Shown piece after piece: positions 7,824 through 16,108 of a DNA stretch of 64,000 nucleotides. The notes below the pieces were generated by a model. The model searched no databases. It saw only the letters and a list, made by a program, of their open reading frames with translations, and was not told where the DNA came from. The stretch is from JALEFZ01 sp039820545 (lineage in GTDB: Bacteria; Bacteroidota; Bacteroidia; J057): positions 98,560 to 162,559 of the forward strand of contig JBCBPW010000006.1 of NCBI GenBank assembly GCA_039820545.1, read 5' to 3'. Position numbers and translations under genes: made by a program. Position 1 is the stretch's first letter; each line of letters opens with the position of its first letter.

Positions 7824-9632
7824 TCATGGCGATTGCTCAATATGCCGGGAGAGACGGAAACCGATGTTGTAGAAACGGAAAGTGGGCGTGATGAAGAAGC
7901 GACCGGCTACCCGACAGGAACGCGGGTCGCTGCTCCAATTGCCCCCTCGTAAGACTCGGTCGTCGCCTGACGTGGGGCCCTGTGGGTCTGTGTGACTTAC
8001 GTTAGGATAATCTCCATACCAATCTTGACACCACTCCCAGACATTGCCTGACATATCGTATAAACCCAGTTCGTTGGGAACTTTTTGGCCTACAGGGTGC
8101 GTAGTATCTTTAGAGTTACTACGATACCATCCTACCTCATCCAATTTATTACTTCCTGCATATTCGAATCCCTTAGAAAGATTTCCCCCTCTAGCGGCAA
8201 ACTCCCATTGTGCTTCTGTAGGAAGACGATAATTCAAGCCAGTCTTTTGATTGAGCTTTTGAAGGAACTCTCGACAGTCCTTCCATGATACTTCTTCTAC
8301 AGGACGCATCGGATCTCCTTCAAAATGAAATGGATTATTTCCCATGATCTCATGCCATAGCTTTTGCGTGACGGGATAGGTTCCGATTTCATAATCCGAG
8401 AGTATAACCTTGTACTTACGTGCCATCTGAAAGGTTCCTCCCTCTACCCTGATCATGGGGATGTCAACAGTAGGTTTGGGTTTTACTTCTGGGAGAGGGT
8501 TCTTTTTTCTAGGATTTAGAGAGGTAGGCTTGTGTTCTTGTTCGGGAGGAAGAGGTTGCCTACGTTTTCTCAGTTCTTGCCTAATCCTTAGTACCTCTTC
8601 TCTATGCTTGCCTTTCGGAAATTCATTCAGGTACCCTCTTATTTTTGATAGCTGGGGATTATTTTGGATGCGTTCAAATTGCTCTCTTTCTTCTGCTTCT
8701 CTGAGCTTTTTTCTAGCCTCGGCTGCCCACTTACCTTTGGGGAACTCTTCTAAATAATCATCAAAGGCTAAGGCCGTATTTGATAATAACGCTATTTCCC
8801 AATGGGCTTCCTCTGCATATTTCCCATTTGGATAGGCTTCCAAAAAAGATCTTAATTTGTGCACATTTCCCTTCGCCATCTCAAAATCACCCTTTTCTGA
8901 TCTCTTAGGATAGAAAACGAATTTTCCACTCAGGTCCCCCGTCTCAAAGATCACATTTGCCTCAGGCATCTGGCGGGCATTATTCGAAGTATTCTTAGTT
9001 ACATGAAGCTCTAAATCCAAACAGGAGAGGTAAGATCCTGAATGATGATCTAGTTGGTGTTTGAGTGCTTTGAAAAAGGGGCTATGGCCACCGATCTTGC
9101 CATCTGAAACGACTTCCTTTCTTCCTGAGGTAAGGACACGTCTAGAGGGATTTTCTTCTGCATACTTCACAAATTGATCTGTAGATCTCACGATCATCGA
9201 TCCTGAAAAACAGGCATCTACCAAGAGATAAATATGATGTGCCTTCATATCCGATATAAAGGAACGAATGCGTCCGTTGGGGATGAAGTCCACCTCAGAT
9301 TGGGCCGTAACGGGAATCCAAAAGCCTTGTGATTTACTTTTAGTCATCGTTCCATGTCCTGCGAAATATACCAGTAGGTTATCTTGAGGTGTTAGTTTAT
9401 CCCTGAAATCAATAAAGGCATGAAGAATATTCTGCCTTGTCGCTTCCTCATCACACAAGGAAACTACATAGTCTTCTTCAAACTGGTACTTATCCACCAG
9501 AATATCCCTCAACGTCTCTGCATCACGCCTGGCATTGTTGAGGTGTGGATGATGCTGATACTTGTCAATACCAATAATAAGGAGGTGATTGGTCCGTAGA
9601 TGGGGGTTATCTTGGAGTCTTTCTACAGCCAT
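7824..9632 (-). CDS. Caspase-like (C14) protease fused to tandem helical repeats and an FGE-like (sulfatase-modifying factor) domain
   Basis: The 602-residue protein starts at the ATG at 9632; a TTG at 9641 would add only three residues. Residues 12-240 are a caspase fold with the dyad His93 (VYFAGHG) and Cys141 (LLVDACFSGS). Residues 255-355 hold three copies of a 'YLeeFPKGKxxEEA' helical repeat. Residues 393-602 are an FGE/SUMF1 domain (VEGGTFQM, RLPTEAQWEFAARGG, MSGNVWEWCQDWYGDY, RGGNWSS...IGFRLSRH). No signal peptide is present, so it should be cytoplasmic. The first cysteine of authentic formylglycine-generating enzymes is replaced in GGNWSSDPRSCR, so the FGE domain is probably a binding module. 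Caspase-FGE fusions occur in bacterial conflict and programmed-death networks; the target here is unknown. It is the last gene of a long minus-strand run, separated by about 890 bp from the kinase gene upstream. Confidence 0.9.
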   Translation of the reverse strand: MAVERLQDNPHLRTNHLLIIGIDKYQHHPHLNNARRDAETLRDILVDKYQFEEDYVVSLCDEEATRQNILHAFIDFRDKLTPQDNLLVYFAGHGTMTKSKSQGFWIPVTAQSEVDFIPNGRIRSFISDMKAHHIYLLVDACFSGSMIVRSTDQFVKYAEENPSRRVLTSGRKEVVSDGKIGGHSPFFKALKHQLDHHSGSYLSCLDLELHVTKNTSNNARQMPEANVIFETGDLSGKFVFYPKRSEKGDFEMAKGNVHKLRSFLEAYPNGKYAEEAHWEIALLSNTALAFDDYLEEFPKGKWAAEARKKLREAEEREQFERIQNNPQLSKIRGYLNEFPKGKHREEVLRIRQELRKRRQPLPPEQEHKPTSLNPRKKNPLPEVKPKPTVDIPMIRVEGGTFQMARKYKVILSDYEIGTYPVTQKLWHEIMGNNPFHFEGDPMRPVEEVSWKDCREFLQKLNQKTGLNYRLPTEAQWEFAARGGNLSKGFEYAGSNKLDEVGWYRSNSKDTTHPVGQKVPNELGLYDMSGNVWEWCQDWYGDYPNVSHTDPQGPTSGDDRVLRGGNWSSDPRSCRVAGRFFITPTFRFYNIGFRLSRHIEQSP

Positions 9633-9802
9633 AGAAGGCAAAAATTTAATTTAAGTTCCCAAAATAGAGGGATTTTTCCAAGGCGGAGAAAGTGGGAATA
9701 TTTGAGCCAGGATATTTTTGGAGGGAAGCAGCTATTTGCAGGAGGGAAATAAAAAAGCCAGGCATCTGCCTTGCTCAAATACAAGATTCAAAAAGAGGAG
9801 GT

Positions 9803-10075
9803 TTATCGTTGGGTTCGTAGACGCTGGGTGAGGGGGAAGAAAAGCCCCATCGAGAGGATGAAGTACAAAATTGTGGTGATGGTGTAAGGATTGAAGGACT
9901 GCTCGTAAGCAGGGATGCCATAGGTGGCTTCTGCTAAGAGCACGAGGGCGTAGCAGGTACCCAAGCTTAGGAGGTAGAGGAGCTGCCAGAGGATGCGCTG
10001 AGAGATGAGTTTGTACCAAGTCGTGCACTTTAGGAAGGGTCAACAGGTAGAGAAACGAAATACAAATGATTTCAT
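9803..10075 (-). pseudogene. Small two-helix membrane protein with an in-frame TGA (possible pseudogene)
   Basis: From the ATG at 10075 the frame reads MKSFVFRFSTC, meets TGA at 10042-10040, and continues in the same frame for 78 codons to a TAA at 9805-9803. The part after the TGA has two clear hydrophobic segments (ILWQLLYLLSLGTCYALVLLA and TITTILYFILSMGLFFPL) and ends TQRLRTQR, which looks like real coding sequence. No usable ATG, GTG or TTG lies shortly after the TGA. It resembles a small inner-membrane protein broken by a nonsense change, but the family is not recognised. The open frame on the same strand at 9732-10043 is proline- and histidine-rich and looks like a shadow of this one. 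Confidence 0.3.
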
Positions 10076-10304
10076 GGATTCTAACGACAAGACTTAGACA
10101 GCCTAATCAATCATAAAAACTCAATCGTCAATCTTCTCAATAAGTATCAAACCTAAAAAAGGCGCTTCCTCTGCGATATAATTTTAAACGAATACCATAT
10201 TGAACAAATAGGTGATCCTTGCAGCTCTATAAAATTTGCATGAAATGTATATACTTCATACTCTGTAACGTAAGTTTTTTTAATATTTAATAGTCGCCTT
10301 CAGC

Positions 10305-10404
10305 GTCCCGAGCATTAGACTCGGGATTATTAGGCAAAAAGAACCAATCCTGTGATGAAGCTCGGGACAGAATTTTAGCCCAATCCCGAGCGTTGACCTC
10401 GGGA
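10305..10404. repeat. Pair of TCCCGAG-N7-CTCGGGA hairpins
   Basis: Two identical 7-bp stems with 7-nt loops (10306-10326 and 10384-10404) and a third CTCGGGA half-site at 10361. They sit in the gene-free stretch 10076-10525 after the TPR histidine kinase gene. They could be terminators or small REP-like units. Nothing else was recognised in this stretch. Confidence 0.45.
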
Positions 10405-10525
10405 CCCCAAATAGCCTGTTACTATACTCGAAAATCATAGTATGAAACTTTTGTTACACTACAGTTCATATGCAAGTATGAAAGGTTTAGAAGGTAAATC
10501 CAAATAAAATGATCCTCCCTCCCAC

Positions 10526-12712
10526 TCACCCCTCAATGATCGGCAACTGTATCTTAAACTGCGTGTACTTCCCTTCCTCAGATTTCACCGTCAACGTACC
10601 CTGATGCCCCTCAGTCACGATGTCATAACTAATGGAAAGCCCCAAACCCACATTTCCCTCGCCCCTAGGTTTGGTGGTGAAGAAGGGCTGAAAAATCTGA
10701 TCTTTTACCTCTGGCGCGATCCCAACCCCATTGTCCCAAATCCTGACGCTGACAAATTTCTCTGACTTGTGCGAAGTAATCCGCAAGATGGGCTGAAAGT
10801 CGCTACCCGCCGCTGTCGCCTTCTGGTCGAGTGCATAACAGGCGTTGTTGATCAGGTTGATGATGACACGGCCTATGTCCTGCGCATGCAAAACAATCGG
10901 AGAGAAAATCACATCAAACTGTTTTTCTATACGAATGTCTAAGCCCTCATTTTGAGGTTTAAAGCCATGATATGCCAAGAGTAAGCTATCTTCTATCAAG
11001 GGATTGATGGCCGTCGCTGTCTTTTCCCTCCGCTTATTGCTCGCATGACTCATCATCCTGACCACAATGGCATCTGCCCTCGCCCCCTGCTCCTGTATGA
11101 TGCCCGCATGCTTGTCAATCAGTCCTAACAGTTCCTTTACCATCTCTTGCTTCTCCTCAGAAAACGCCGTCAAATGTGGTGTGATTTCTTCCGACAACTC
11201 TTCGGTGAGATCCGTAGTACCTTCAGCAAAATTTTTGATAAAGTTCAAGGGGTTTTTGATCTCATGAGCGATTCCCGTAGCCATTTGCCCCAGAGAGGCC
11301 ATTTTCTCTTGCAAGATCAGTTGATCCTGCGTTCGTACCAACTCCTTATTCTTGGCCTGAATCTCATCGGCTAGCTGCTGCTTCTGCCGCCGAGATTGAT
11401 ATTGCACCCATGCAATCCAACCTACTCCCAGTGCCAATAAGAGGCTTCCCACAAGTCCAATATTTCGTGTCTGTACTTGATTCTCAAGCTTGAGCTGATC
11501 CAAAGCATTTTGCTGCTCGATGGCCACGCTGTCTTGAAAGGCCTTTTGAATGTATTCATACTTATACTGCTGATCTAGGAGCGCACGAAGGTTCTTCTCG
11601 TCCTTGATAGAATCTCGTAAGATGATATAGGATTGATAAAATGTGAGCGCTTGGGCATATTGCCCCTTTCGTTGAGCCAACTCATATTTCGCTTCCTGCA
11701 GATTTCTTTGATAGATCAAGCGGTCATCTTTTTGACTGAGTTCCAGCATGCCTTGGTAGGCTCTATTGACTTCTTCTTCTTGCCCTAACTTTAAAGCTGC
11801 TTGAAAAATCGTGACTAATACGCTACCTGTCATTAGATCTATTTTGGCCGTTTTATAGGCTTCTAGCGCTTTTTTTCCATCATCTATCACGCCATACCAG
11901 TCCTCCAACTCCTTTGATACATTCATCAAGGACTCTAAGGCGAAAGCGACAAAAACAGGATTGTCTTGATTCTGAGCCAAGTTTAATGCCTTCTCAGCAG
12001 TAGCTCTCGCCGCTTCATATTTTTTTTGCTCTAGGTAGGTATAGGGAAGCAGCCTATACAGAGAGGCAAGCATCGAAGTGTCTGGCTGAACCTGTTCCAA
12101 GTTTACTTTAAGCGATTGCTCCCATGATTTTTGAGCCTTTTCATATTCGTCTAAATTGAACTGATGAATCCCCAACTCCATGAATAAAAAAGAGATCATA
12201 GAGGTATCCTTATACATTTCTGCCAGTGTAAGCGCATCGTAAAAGACTTCAAAAGCCTCATACTGCCTATTGAGAATGATCAGAATCTGTGCTTTATTGT
12301 TCAGCAATTGCAGGTGTTCCAAGGCTAAGAAATCCCTCTCCTCCGCCGATAGGTTTTCCTTCCATTTTTCCACATACATTTTATCCACCAAATCCCCAAC
12401 CTCTAGAGGGAAAGAATACTTACTCACGTTTACCCCAGTCAGCGCGATATTGATCAATAGAAATAAGGTTGTATCATCCGTCGGAGACTGAAACGCCTGA
12501 AGCATGGTATCCACCCAAAATCTAGTCTCTTCATCGAGCGAATCTTGATTGATGATCTCCAGGGCCTCATAGGTCTCTTGCTTATACTGATCAAAAGGAG
12601 ACGCCTGAGAAAACCCTTGCAGGCAGCTCAAGATCCCTAGGGTCAGAACCCAGCAATACTTGCGTAAAGAGATCGTAGGAGGAAGGGATTTCACGTACAG
12701 TAGATGTTCCAT
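10526..12712 (-). CDS. TPR-domain sensor histidine kinase
   Basis: The 728-residue protein has an N-terminal signal sequence (LRKYCWVLTLGILSCLQGFSQA), so the first ~380 residues should be periplasmic. They form a TPR superhelix with repeated 'YEKAQKSWEQSLKV' and 'YEAARATAEKALNLA' units. A transmembrane helix spans about residues 418-436, followed by a coiled coil. A HisKA-type dimerisation domain with phospho-acceptor H483 (MATGIAHEIKNPLNF) and a HATPase_c domain follow; the latter has an N box (VIINLINNACYAL), G1 (DNGVGI) and G2 (GLGLSIS). No receiver or output domain is attached and no response regulator gene is adjacent. The partner may be the hybrid regulator at 16109-18151 or may be encoded elsewhere. 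A terminator separates it from the S74 protein gene upstream. Confidence 0.93.
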   Translation of the reverse strand: MEHLLYVKSLPPTISLRKYCWVLTLGILSCLQGFSQASPFDQYKQETYEALEIINQDSLDEETRFWVDTMLQAFQSPTDDTTLFLLINIALTGVNVSKYSFPLEVGDLVDKMYVEKWKENLSAEERDFLALEHLQLLNNKAQILIILNRQYEAFEVFYDALTLAEMYKDTSMISFLFMELGIHQFNLDEYEKAQKSWEQSLKVNLEQVQPDTSMLASLYRLLPYTYLEQKKYEAARATAEKALNLAQNQDNPVFVAFALESLMNVSKELEDWYGVIDDGKKALEAYKTAKIDLMTGSVLVTIFQAALKLGQEEEVNRAYQGMLELSQKDDRLIYQRNLQEAKYELAQRKGQYAQALTFYQSYIILRDSIKDEKNLRALLDQQYKYEYIQKAFQDSVAIEQQNALDQLKLENQVQTRNIGLVGSLLLALGVGWIAWVQYQSRRQKQQLADEIQAKNKELVRTQDQLILQEKMASLGQMATGIAHEIKNPLNFIKNFAEGTTDLTEELSEEITPHLTAFSEEKQEMVKELLGLIDKHAGIIQEQGARADAIVVRMMSHASNKRREKTATAINPLIEDSLLLAYHGFKPQNEGLDIRIEKQFDVIFSPIVLHAQDIGRVIINLINNACYALDQKATAAGSDFQPILRITSHKSEKFVSVRIWDNGVGIAPEVKDQIFQPFFTTKPRGEGNVGLGLSISYDIVTEGHQGTLTVKSEEGKYTQFKIQLPIIEG

Positions 12713-12773
12713 CAGATGCGTATCGTGCTTAGGTTAATGGCTGCGAAAGAATTTCCTTCTAATATAAAAAATT

Positions 12774-12798
12774 GAGGCTGTTCTATCGAAACAGCCTC
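12774..12798 (-). terminator. Rho-independent terminator of the S74-chaperone protein gene
   Basis: Perfect 9-bp stem GAGGCTGTT/AACAGCCTC. Read on the minus strand it is followed by AATTTTTT. It lies about 30 bases after the stop at 12830 and well before the kinase start at 12712. Confidence 0.8.
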
Positions 12799-12829
12799 TC
12801 CCTATTATCTAAATACGAGGGATGTTCCA

Positions 12830-15800
12830 CTATCTTGTTTTCGTTATGCTCGCTTCCAAGGCTTGAAGACGTGCTTCAAAAGCTGTCATTTGCGCCTTTT
12901 TCTCTGCTTCCAACGCTTCTATACGTGCCGCTTGTGCCTCGATGATCTCTTGTTGTTCTTGAACCGCACGCACCAGCACAGAGGTAAGCAGTCCATACGC
13001 TACGCCCTTATTGCCTTCCTCGCCGCTGACAACTTCAGGAACGATCTTTTCTATTTCTTGGGCAATGAATCCAATGCTCGCACTACTGTCTGACTTGTAG
13101 AAGTAAGCTGTAGGACGCATGCTTAAGACTTCATCTAGTCCATATCCGAGATTTCGGATGGCGTACTTACGGGCACTATCAGAAGCATTGGTCCAGACAC
13201 CGCCACCTGTAACCCGCGCCCCACTCGCCATCTCCAACGGGTAGATCGGATCGTCGATTCCCATCCCGATTCTGCCACTCGCATCTAGGACCAACTGGTT
13301 GGGGCGGGCCGCTTTTCGGATGACTAAGTCACCATCCTCGTGATAAATCAGCGAATTGATCGAATTCCCTCCTGTAGAAAGTCGAATACCTGAGGTGTCA
13401 CCTTCGAAAGGGAAGTTCATATGAACGAACGCCTCTGGTGAAGTTGTTCCTATTCCTACACGACCATCTCCACGTACTCTCATGACTTCCGCATTGCCTC
13501 CACTGTGATTTGTCGCGACACGAAAGGCCATAAATCTATCCGCTGGATTCAAAGGATTTGCTGAATTTGGTGGGTCTACATTGGTACGAATTTCACTGAT
13601 ATTCCTCAAGCTAAAAGTACTGCTTCCAGAGAAAAAGATCAGCTTTGCGTCATCTGAATTTAATCGCATATTCCCCCCTACTTCTAACTTCGCTCCAGGG
13701 CTACTGACACCGACCCCCACATTGCCATTGGTGTTGACAAATACCCCCTCAGGATCTCCATCATGAGAAAGCCAGTTGCCAGATAGCTGAAGATTCTGAG
13801 TGGCTATGTGGTTGCCAAAATCGTCGCCTGGGGGAGTTTGCCAGCTTGCTACACCGTTCGCATTCGAAGTCAAGACATAGCCATTTGTCTCATTTCCATC
13901 CACATATTTGAACTGCCCGATCACATGCAACTCCTCATCAGGTGAGGTAGTCCCGATACCGACATGACCATCTGCACGGAGGGTGAGTACATCCGTCGTA
14001 CTTCCATTGTTTCCAGCAGGAAGGAAGAAATCCATCTGATAGTTTGCAGGAGCAAAAGAGGTGATGGAATTCGGCGCATTAAAATTGGTCTGAATACCGC
14101 CTGCTTGGATAAAGCTATCGCCAAAGCCTCCATATGAGCGGAATCGAAATTGGGTATTATCGCCTCTCAATTCAGCATTTCCTCCGACAGTCAATGGAGC
14201 ATTTGTATTGCTCGTTCCCACACCTATATTTCCTGTGGAAGTAATAAAAATACCCTCATTAGCCCCGCTATGAGAAAGCCAATTGCCTGAGAGCTGAAGA
14301 TTTTGAGTGGCAACATGATCGCCCAAATTATCAGGTTCTAAATCAGAAAGATCGACAGTATTTCCTCCTGCAATACTGAGTGTGAGCGTAGTACCTGAGA
14401 AGTTGAGTGTTTGATTATCTGTATTATCTAAAAATGGACTTAAATCGGCGGCTCCCCCATTGGTGAGGCTTAAGCTATTTCCCGAAAGGCTCAGTGCTTG
14501 GGCATCGGTATTGACAAAGGGGCTTAGGTCAGCAGTTCCTCCATTAGTCAAACTTAACGTATTTCCTGAAAGACTAAGTACTTGCGCGTCAGTGTTATCC
14601 ATAAAGGCACTTAAAGAAACAGCTCCCCCCTGGGTCAAACGAAGCGTATCCCCCATTAATTTAAGAATTTGGTTATTCGAAGGAGAAGCCACTAACTCCC
14701 CTGTAGAGGGACTAATACCTAGACTATACTGACACCCAATCTGATATACGTCAAAGCTATTGGGAGAAGGACCTCCCAAATCATCTACCGCAAAAAGGTA
14801 ATTTCCTGATGTAATCAGTGCCCAATAAAAACGCTCAGGGCCTTCAAAACTTGATACCAACGTAAGGTTATTGGGATCGCTAATGTCTACGACGTCTATA
14901 AATATTTCTGTTCCGCCCTTGTAACGATACACATAGGCGTAATTTCCAGATACGGCAACCCTCACAGGGTCATCTATCGCTAGATTGTCTACTAACGTTG
15001 GATTTACAGGATCGCTTATGTCATAAGCATTGAACAGAAAGTCTGATGCATCTGTGACAAACATGTAATCCCCTGATAATGCAATAGAAGTGAGAGATCC
15101 TACGCCAAAGACTGTATTTACGGTGTTTGGATTGCTGGGATTACTGGTATCAATTACCCTCAGATTTCCATTGCTTAAATTTAAGACATAAGCATAATTG
15201 CCATTCAGAGCCATACGAAAAGGCAAGGGGTCTACAGCCTCTGTTCCTGCTAAGGTAGGATTTGAAGGGTCACTTACATCAATCACTCTTAAGTTATTAC
15301 TATCTATATCCAATAGGTAAGCAAAGCTTCCTGATACTTTCACCGTAACAGGTTTCGTTCCTAATCCAAAGTTCAAACTCCCCGTCAAGCTTGGATTGGC
15401 AGGATCAGATACATTGACCACAGCAAGAAACCCCTGGGTTGATGACGAATTGCTTTCAACGGCCACATATGCATATTCTCCAGATACTACCACATCTCTA
15501 GGAAGCCCTCCTAGGGACAGTTCTCCCATCTGCTCAGGATTTGTAGGATCTGTGATATCCAGTATCCTTAGCTCCCGTCTCGTATACCTTGGGAGATAGG
15601 CGTAATTACCTGCAATCTCAAAACCATAATGATCAGATCTAGGTCCAGCTAAATCTGCATCATTTACCAATTGAAAACAGCCTTCTTCTGAAGGAAGATC
15701 TGATGTAATCAGGTCCGTTGCTTTTAGCTTGCCGCTGATCCAGATCCATTCTGTACCATCGAAATAGTAAAAGCCCGTTTTATCATCTGTTTGATAGACA

Positions 15801-16000
15801 AGAAGTCCTATGGCAGGAGAAGTGATCGCCTCTCGCTCAGCCATGTTCATACGAGGCGCGAGTAGGCCTTTGTCTGTACTACTAATATCCAGCATGGCAC
15901 TGGGATCAGGATTGGCTCCGGTATCATTGATCCCTACCTGCGCTTGGATGATGAGCGGTAGGAAAAGTATGAGAAATAGTATGAATGAATTTCGGTTCAT
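12830..16000 (-). CDS. Large secreted protein with LVIVD repeats, tail-fibre-like repeats and C-terminal S74 intramolecular chaperone
   Basis: The 1056-residue protein has a signal peptide (MNRNSFILFLILFLPLIIQAQ) and the Bacteroidota tail-fibre-like opening VGIN...PDPSAMLDISSTDKGLLAPRM. Residues ~110-420 hold about seven LVIVD-type beta-propeller repeats ('SGNYAYV...LRVIDVSDPSNPTLAG'). Residues ~440-540 hold near-identical 'LSLSGNxLSLTNGGxADLSPF' repeats. Several 'GNVGVGxSSPxAKLEVGG' units follow. The end is an S74/endosialidase chaperone domain (SARKYAIRNLGYGLDEVLSMRPTAY, GFIAQEIEKIVPEVV) plus a trimeric coiled coil. Such proteins fold as trimeric fibres and the chaperone may cleave itself off. 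The role is probably a surface fibre or adhesin. It lies between two sensor-kinase genes, but its own terminator suggests a separate transcript end. A purely structural role remains possible. Confidence 0.9.
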   Translation of the reverse strand: MNRNSFILFLILFLPLIIQAQVGINDTGANPDPSAMLDISSTDKGLLAPRMNMAEREAITSPAIGLLVYQTDDKTGFYYFDGTEWIWISGKLKATDLITSDLPSEEGCFQLVNDADLAGPRSDHYGFEIAGNYAYLPRYTRRELRILDITDPTNPEQMGELSLGGLPRDVVVSGEYAYVAVESNSSSTQGFLAVVNVSDPANPSLTGSLNFGLGTKPVTVKVSGSFAYLLDIDSNNLRVIDVSDPSNPTLAGTEAVDPLPFRMALNGNYAYVLNLSNGNLRVIDTSNPSNPNTVNTVFGVGSLTSIALSGDYMFVTDASDFLFNAYDISDPVNPTLVDNLAIDDPVRVAVSGNYAYVYRYKGGTEIFIDVVDISDPNNLTLVSSFEGPERFYWALITSGNYLFAVDDLGGPSPNSFDVYQIGCQYSLGISPSTGELVASPSNNQILKLMGDTLRLTQGGAVSLSAFMDNTDAQVLSLSGNTLSLTNGGTADLSPFVNTDAQALSLSGNSLSLTNGGAADLSPFLDNTDNQTLNFSGTTLTLSIAGGNTVDLSDLEPDNLGDHVATQNLQLSGNWLSHSGANEGIFITSTGNIGVGTSNTNAPLTVGGNAELRGDNTQFRFRSYGGFGDSFIQAGGIQTNFNAPNSITSFAPANYQMDFFLPAGNNGSTTDVLTLRADGHVGIGTTSPDEELHVIGQFKYVDGNETNGYVLTSNANGVASWQTPPGDDFGNHIATQNLQLSGNWLSHDGDPEGVFVNTNGNVGVGVSSPGAKLEVGGNMRLNSDDAKLIFFSGSSTFSLRNISEIRTNVDPPNSANPLNPADRFMAFRVATNHSGGNAEVMRVRGDGRVGIGTTSPEAFVHMNFPFEGDTSGIRLSTGGNSINSLIYHEDGDLVIRKAARPNQLVLDASGRIGMGIDDPIYPLEMASGARVTGGGVWTNASDSARKYAIRNLGYGLDEVLSMRPTAYFYKSDSSASIGFIAQEIEKIVPEVVSGEEGNKGVAYGLLTSVLVRAVQEQQEIIEAQAARIEALEAEKKAQMTAFEARLQALEASITKTR

Positions 16001-16108
16001 GACTCAAGACGTTTGATTGTGAGAGTCAAAATTGAAAGGAAACGATCAGAACCGATTGAAAATTTGTGCCAAAGAATTACACTTTTGTTCCAACTTTACA
16101 AAAGAGGC

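Noticed and set aside
9732..10043. 103-codon minus-strand frame
   Set aside because: Proline/histidine-rich shadow of another frame on the same strand (9803-10075) that has clear membrane-protein character.
14400..14640. Short regular repeats that might look like a CRISPR array
   Set aside because: They are in-frame coding repeats ('LSLSGNxLSLTNGG') of the S74 fibre protein, without distinct spacers.
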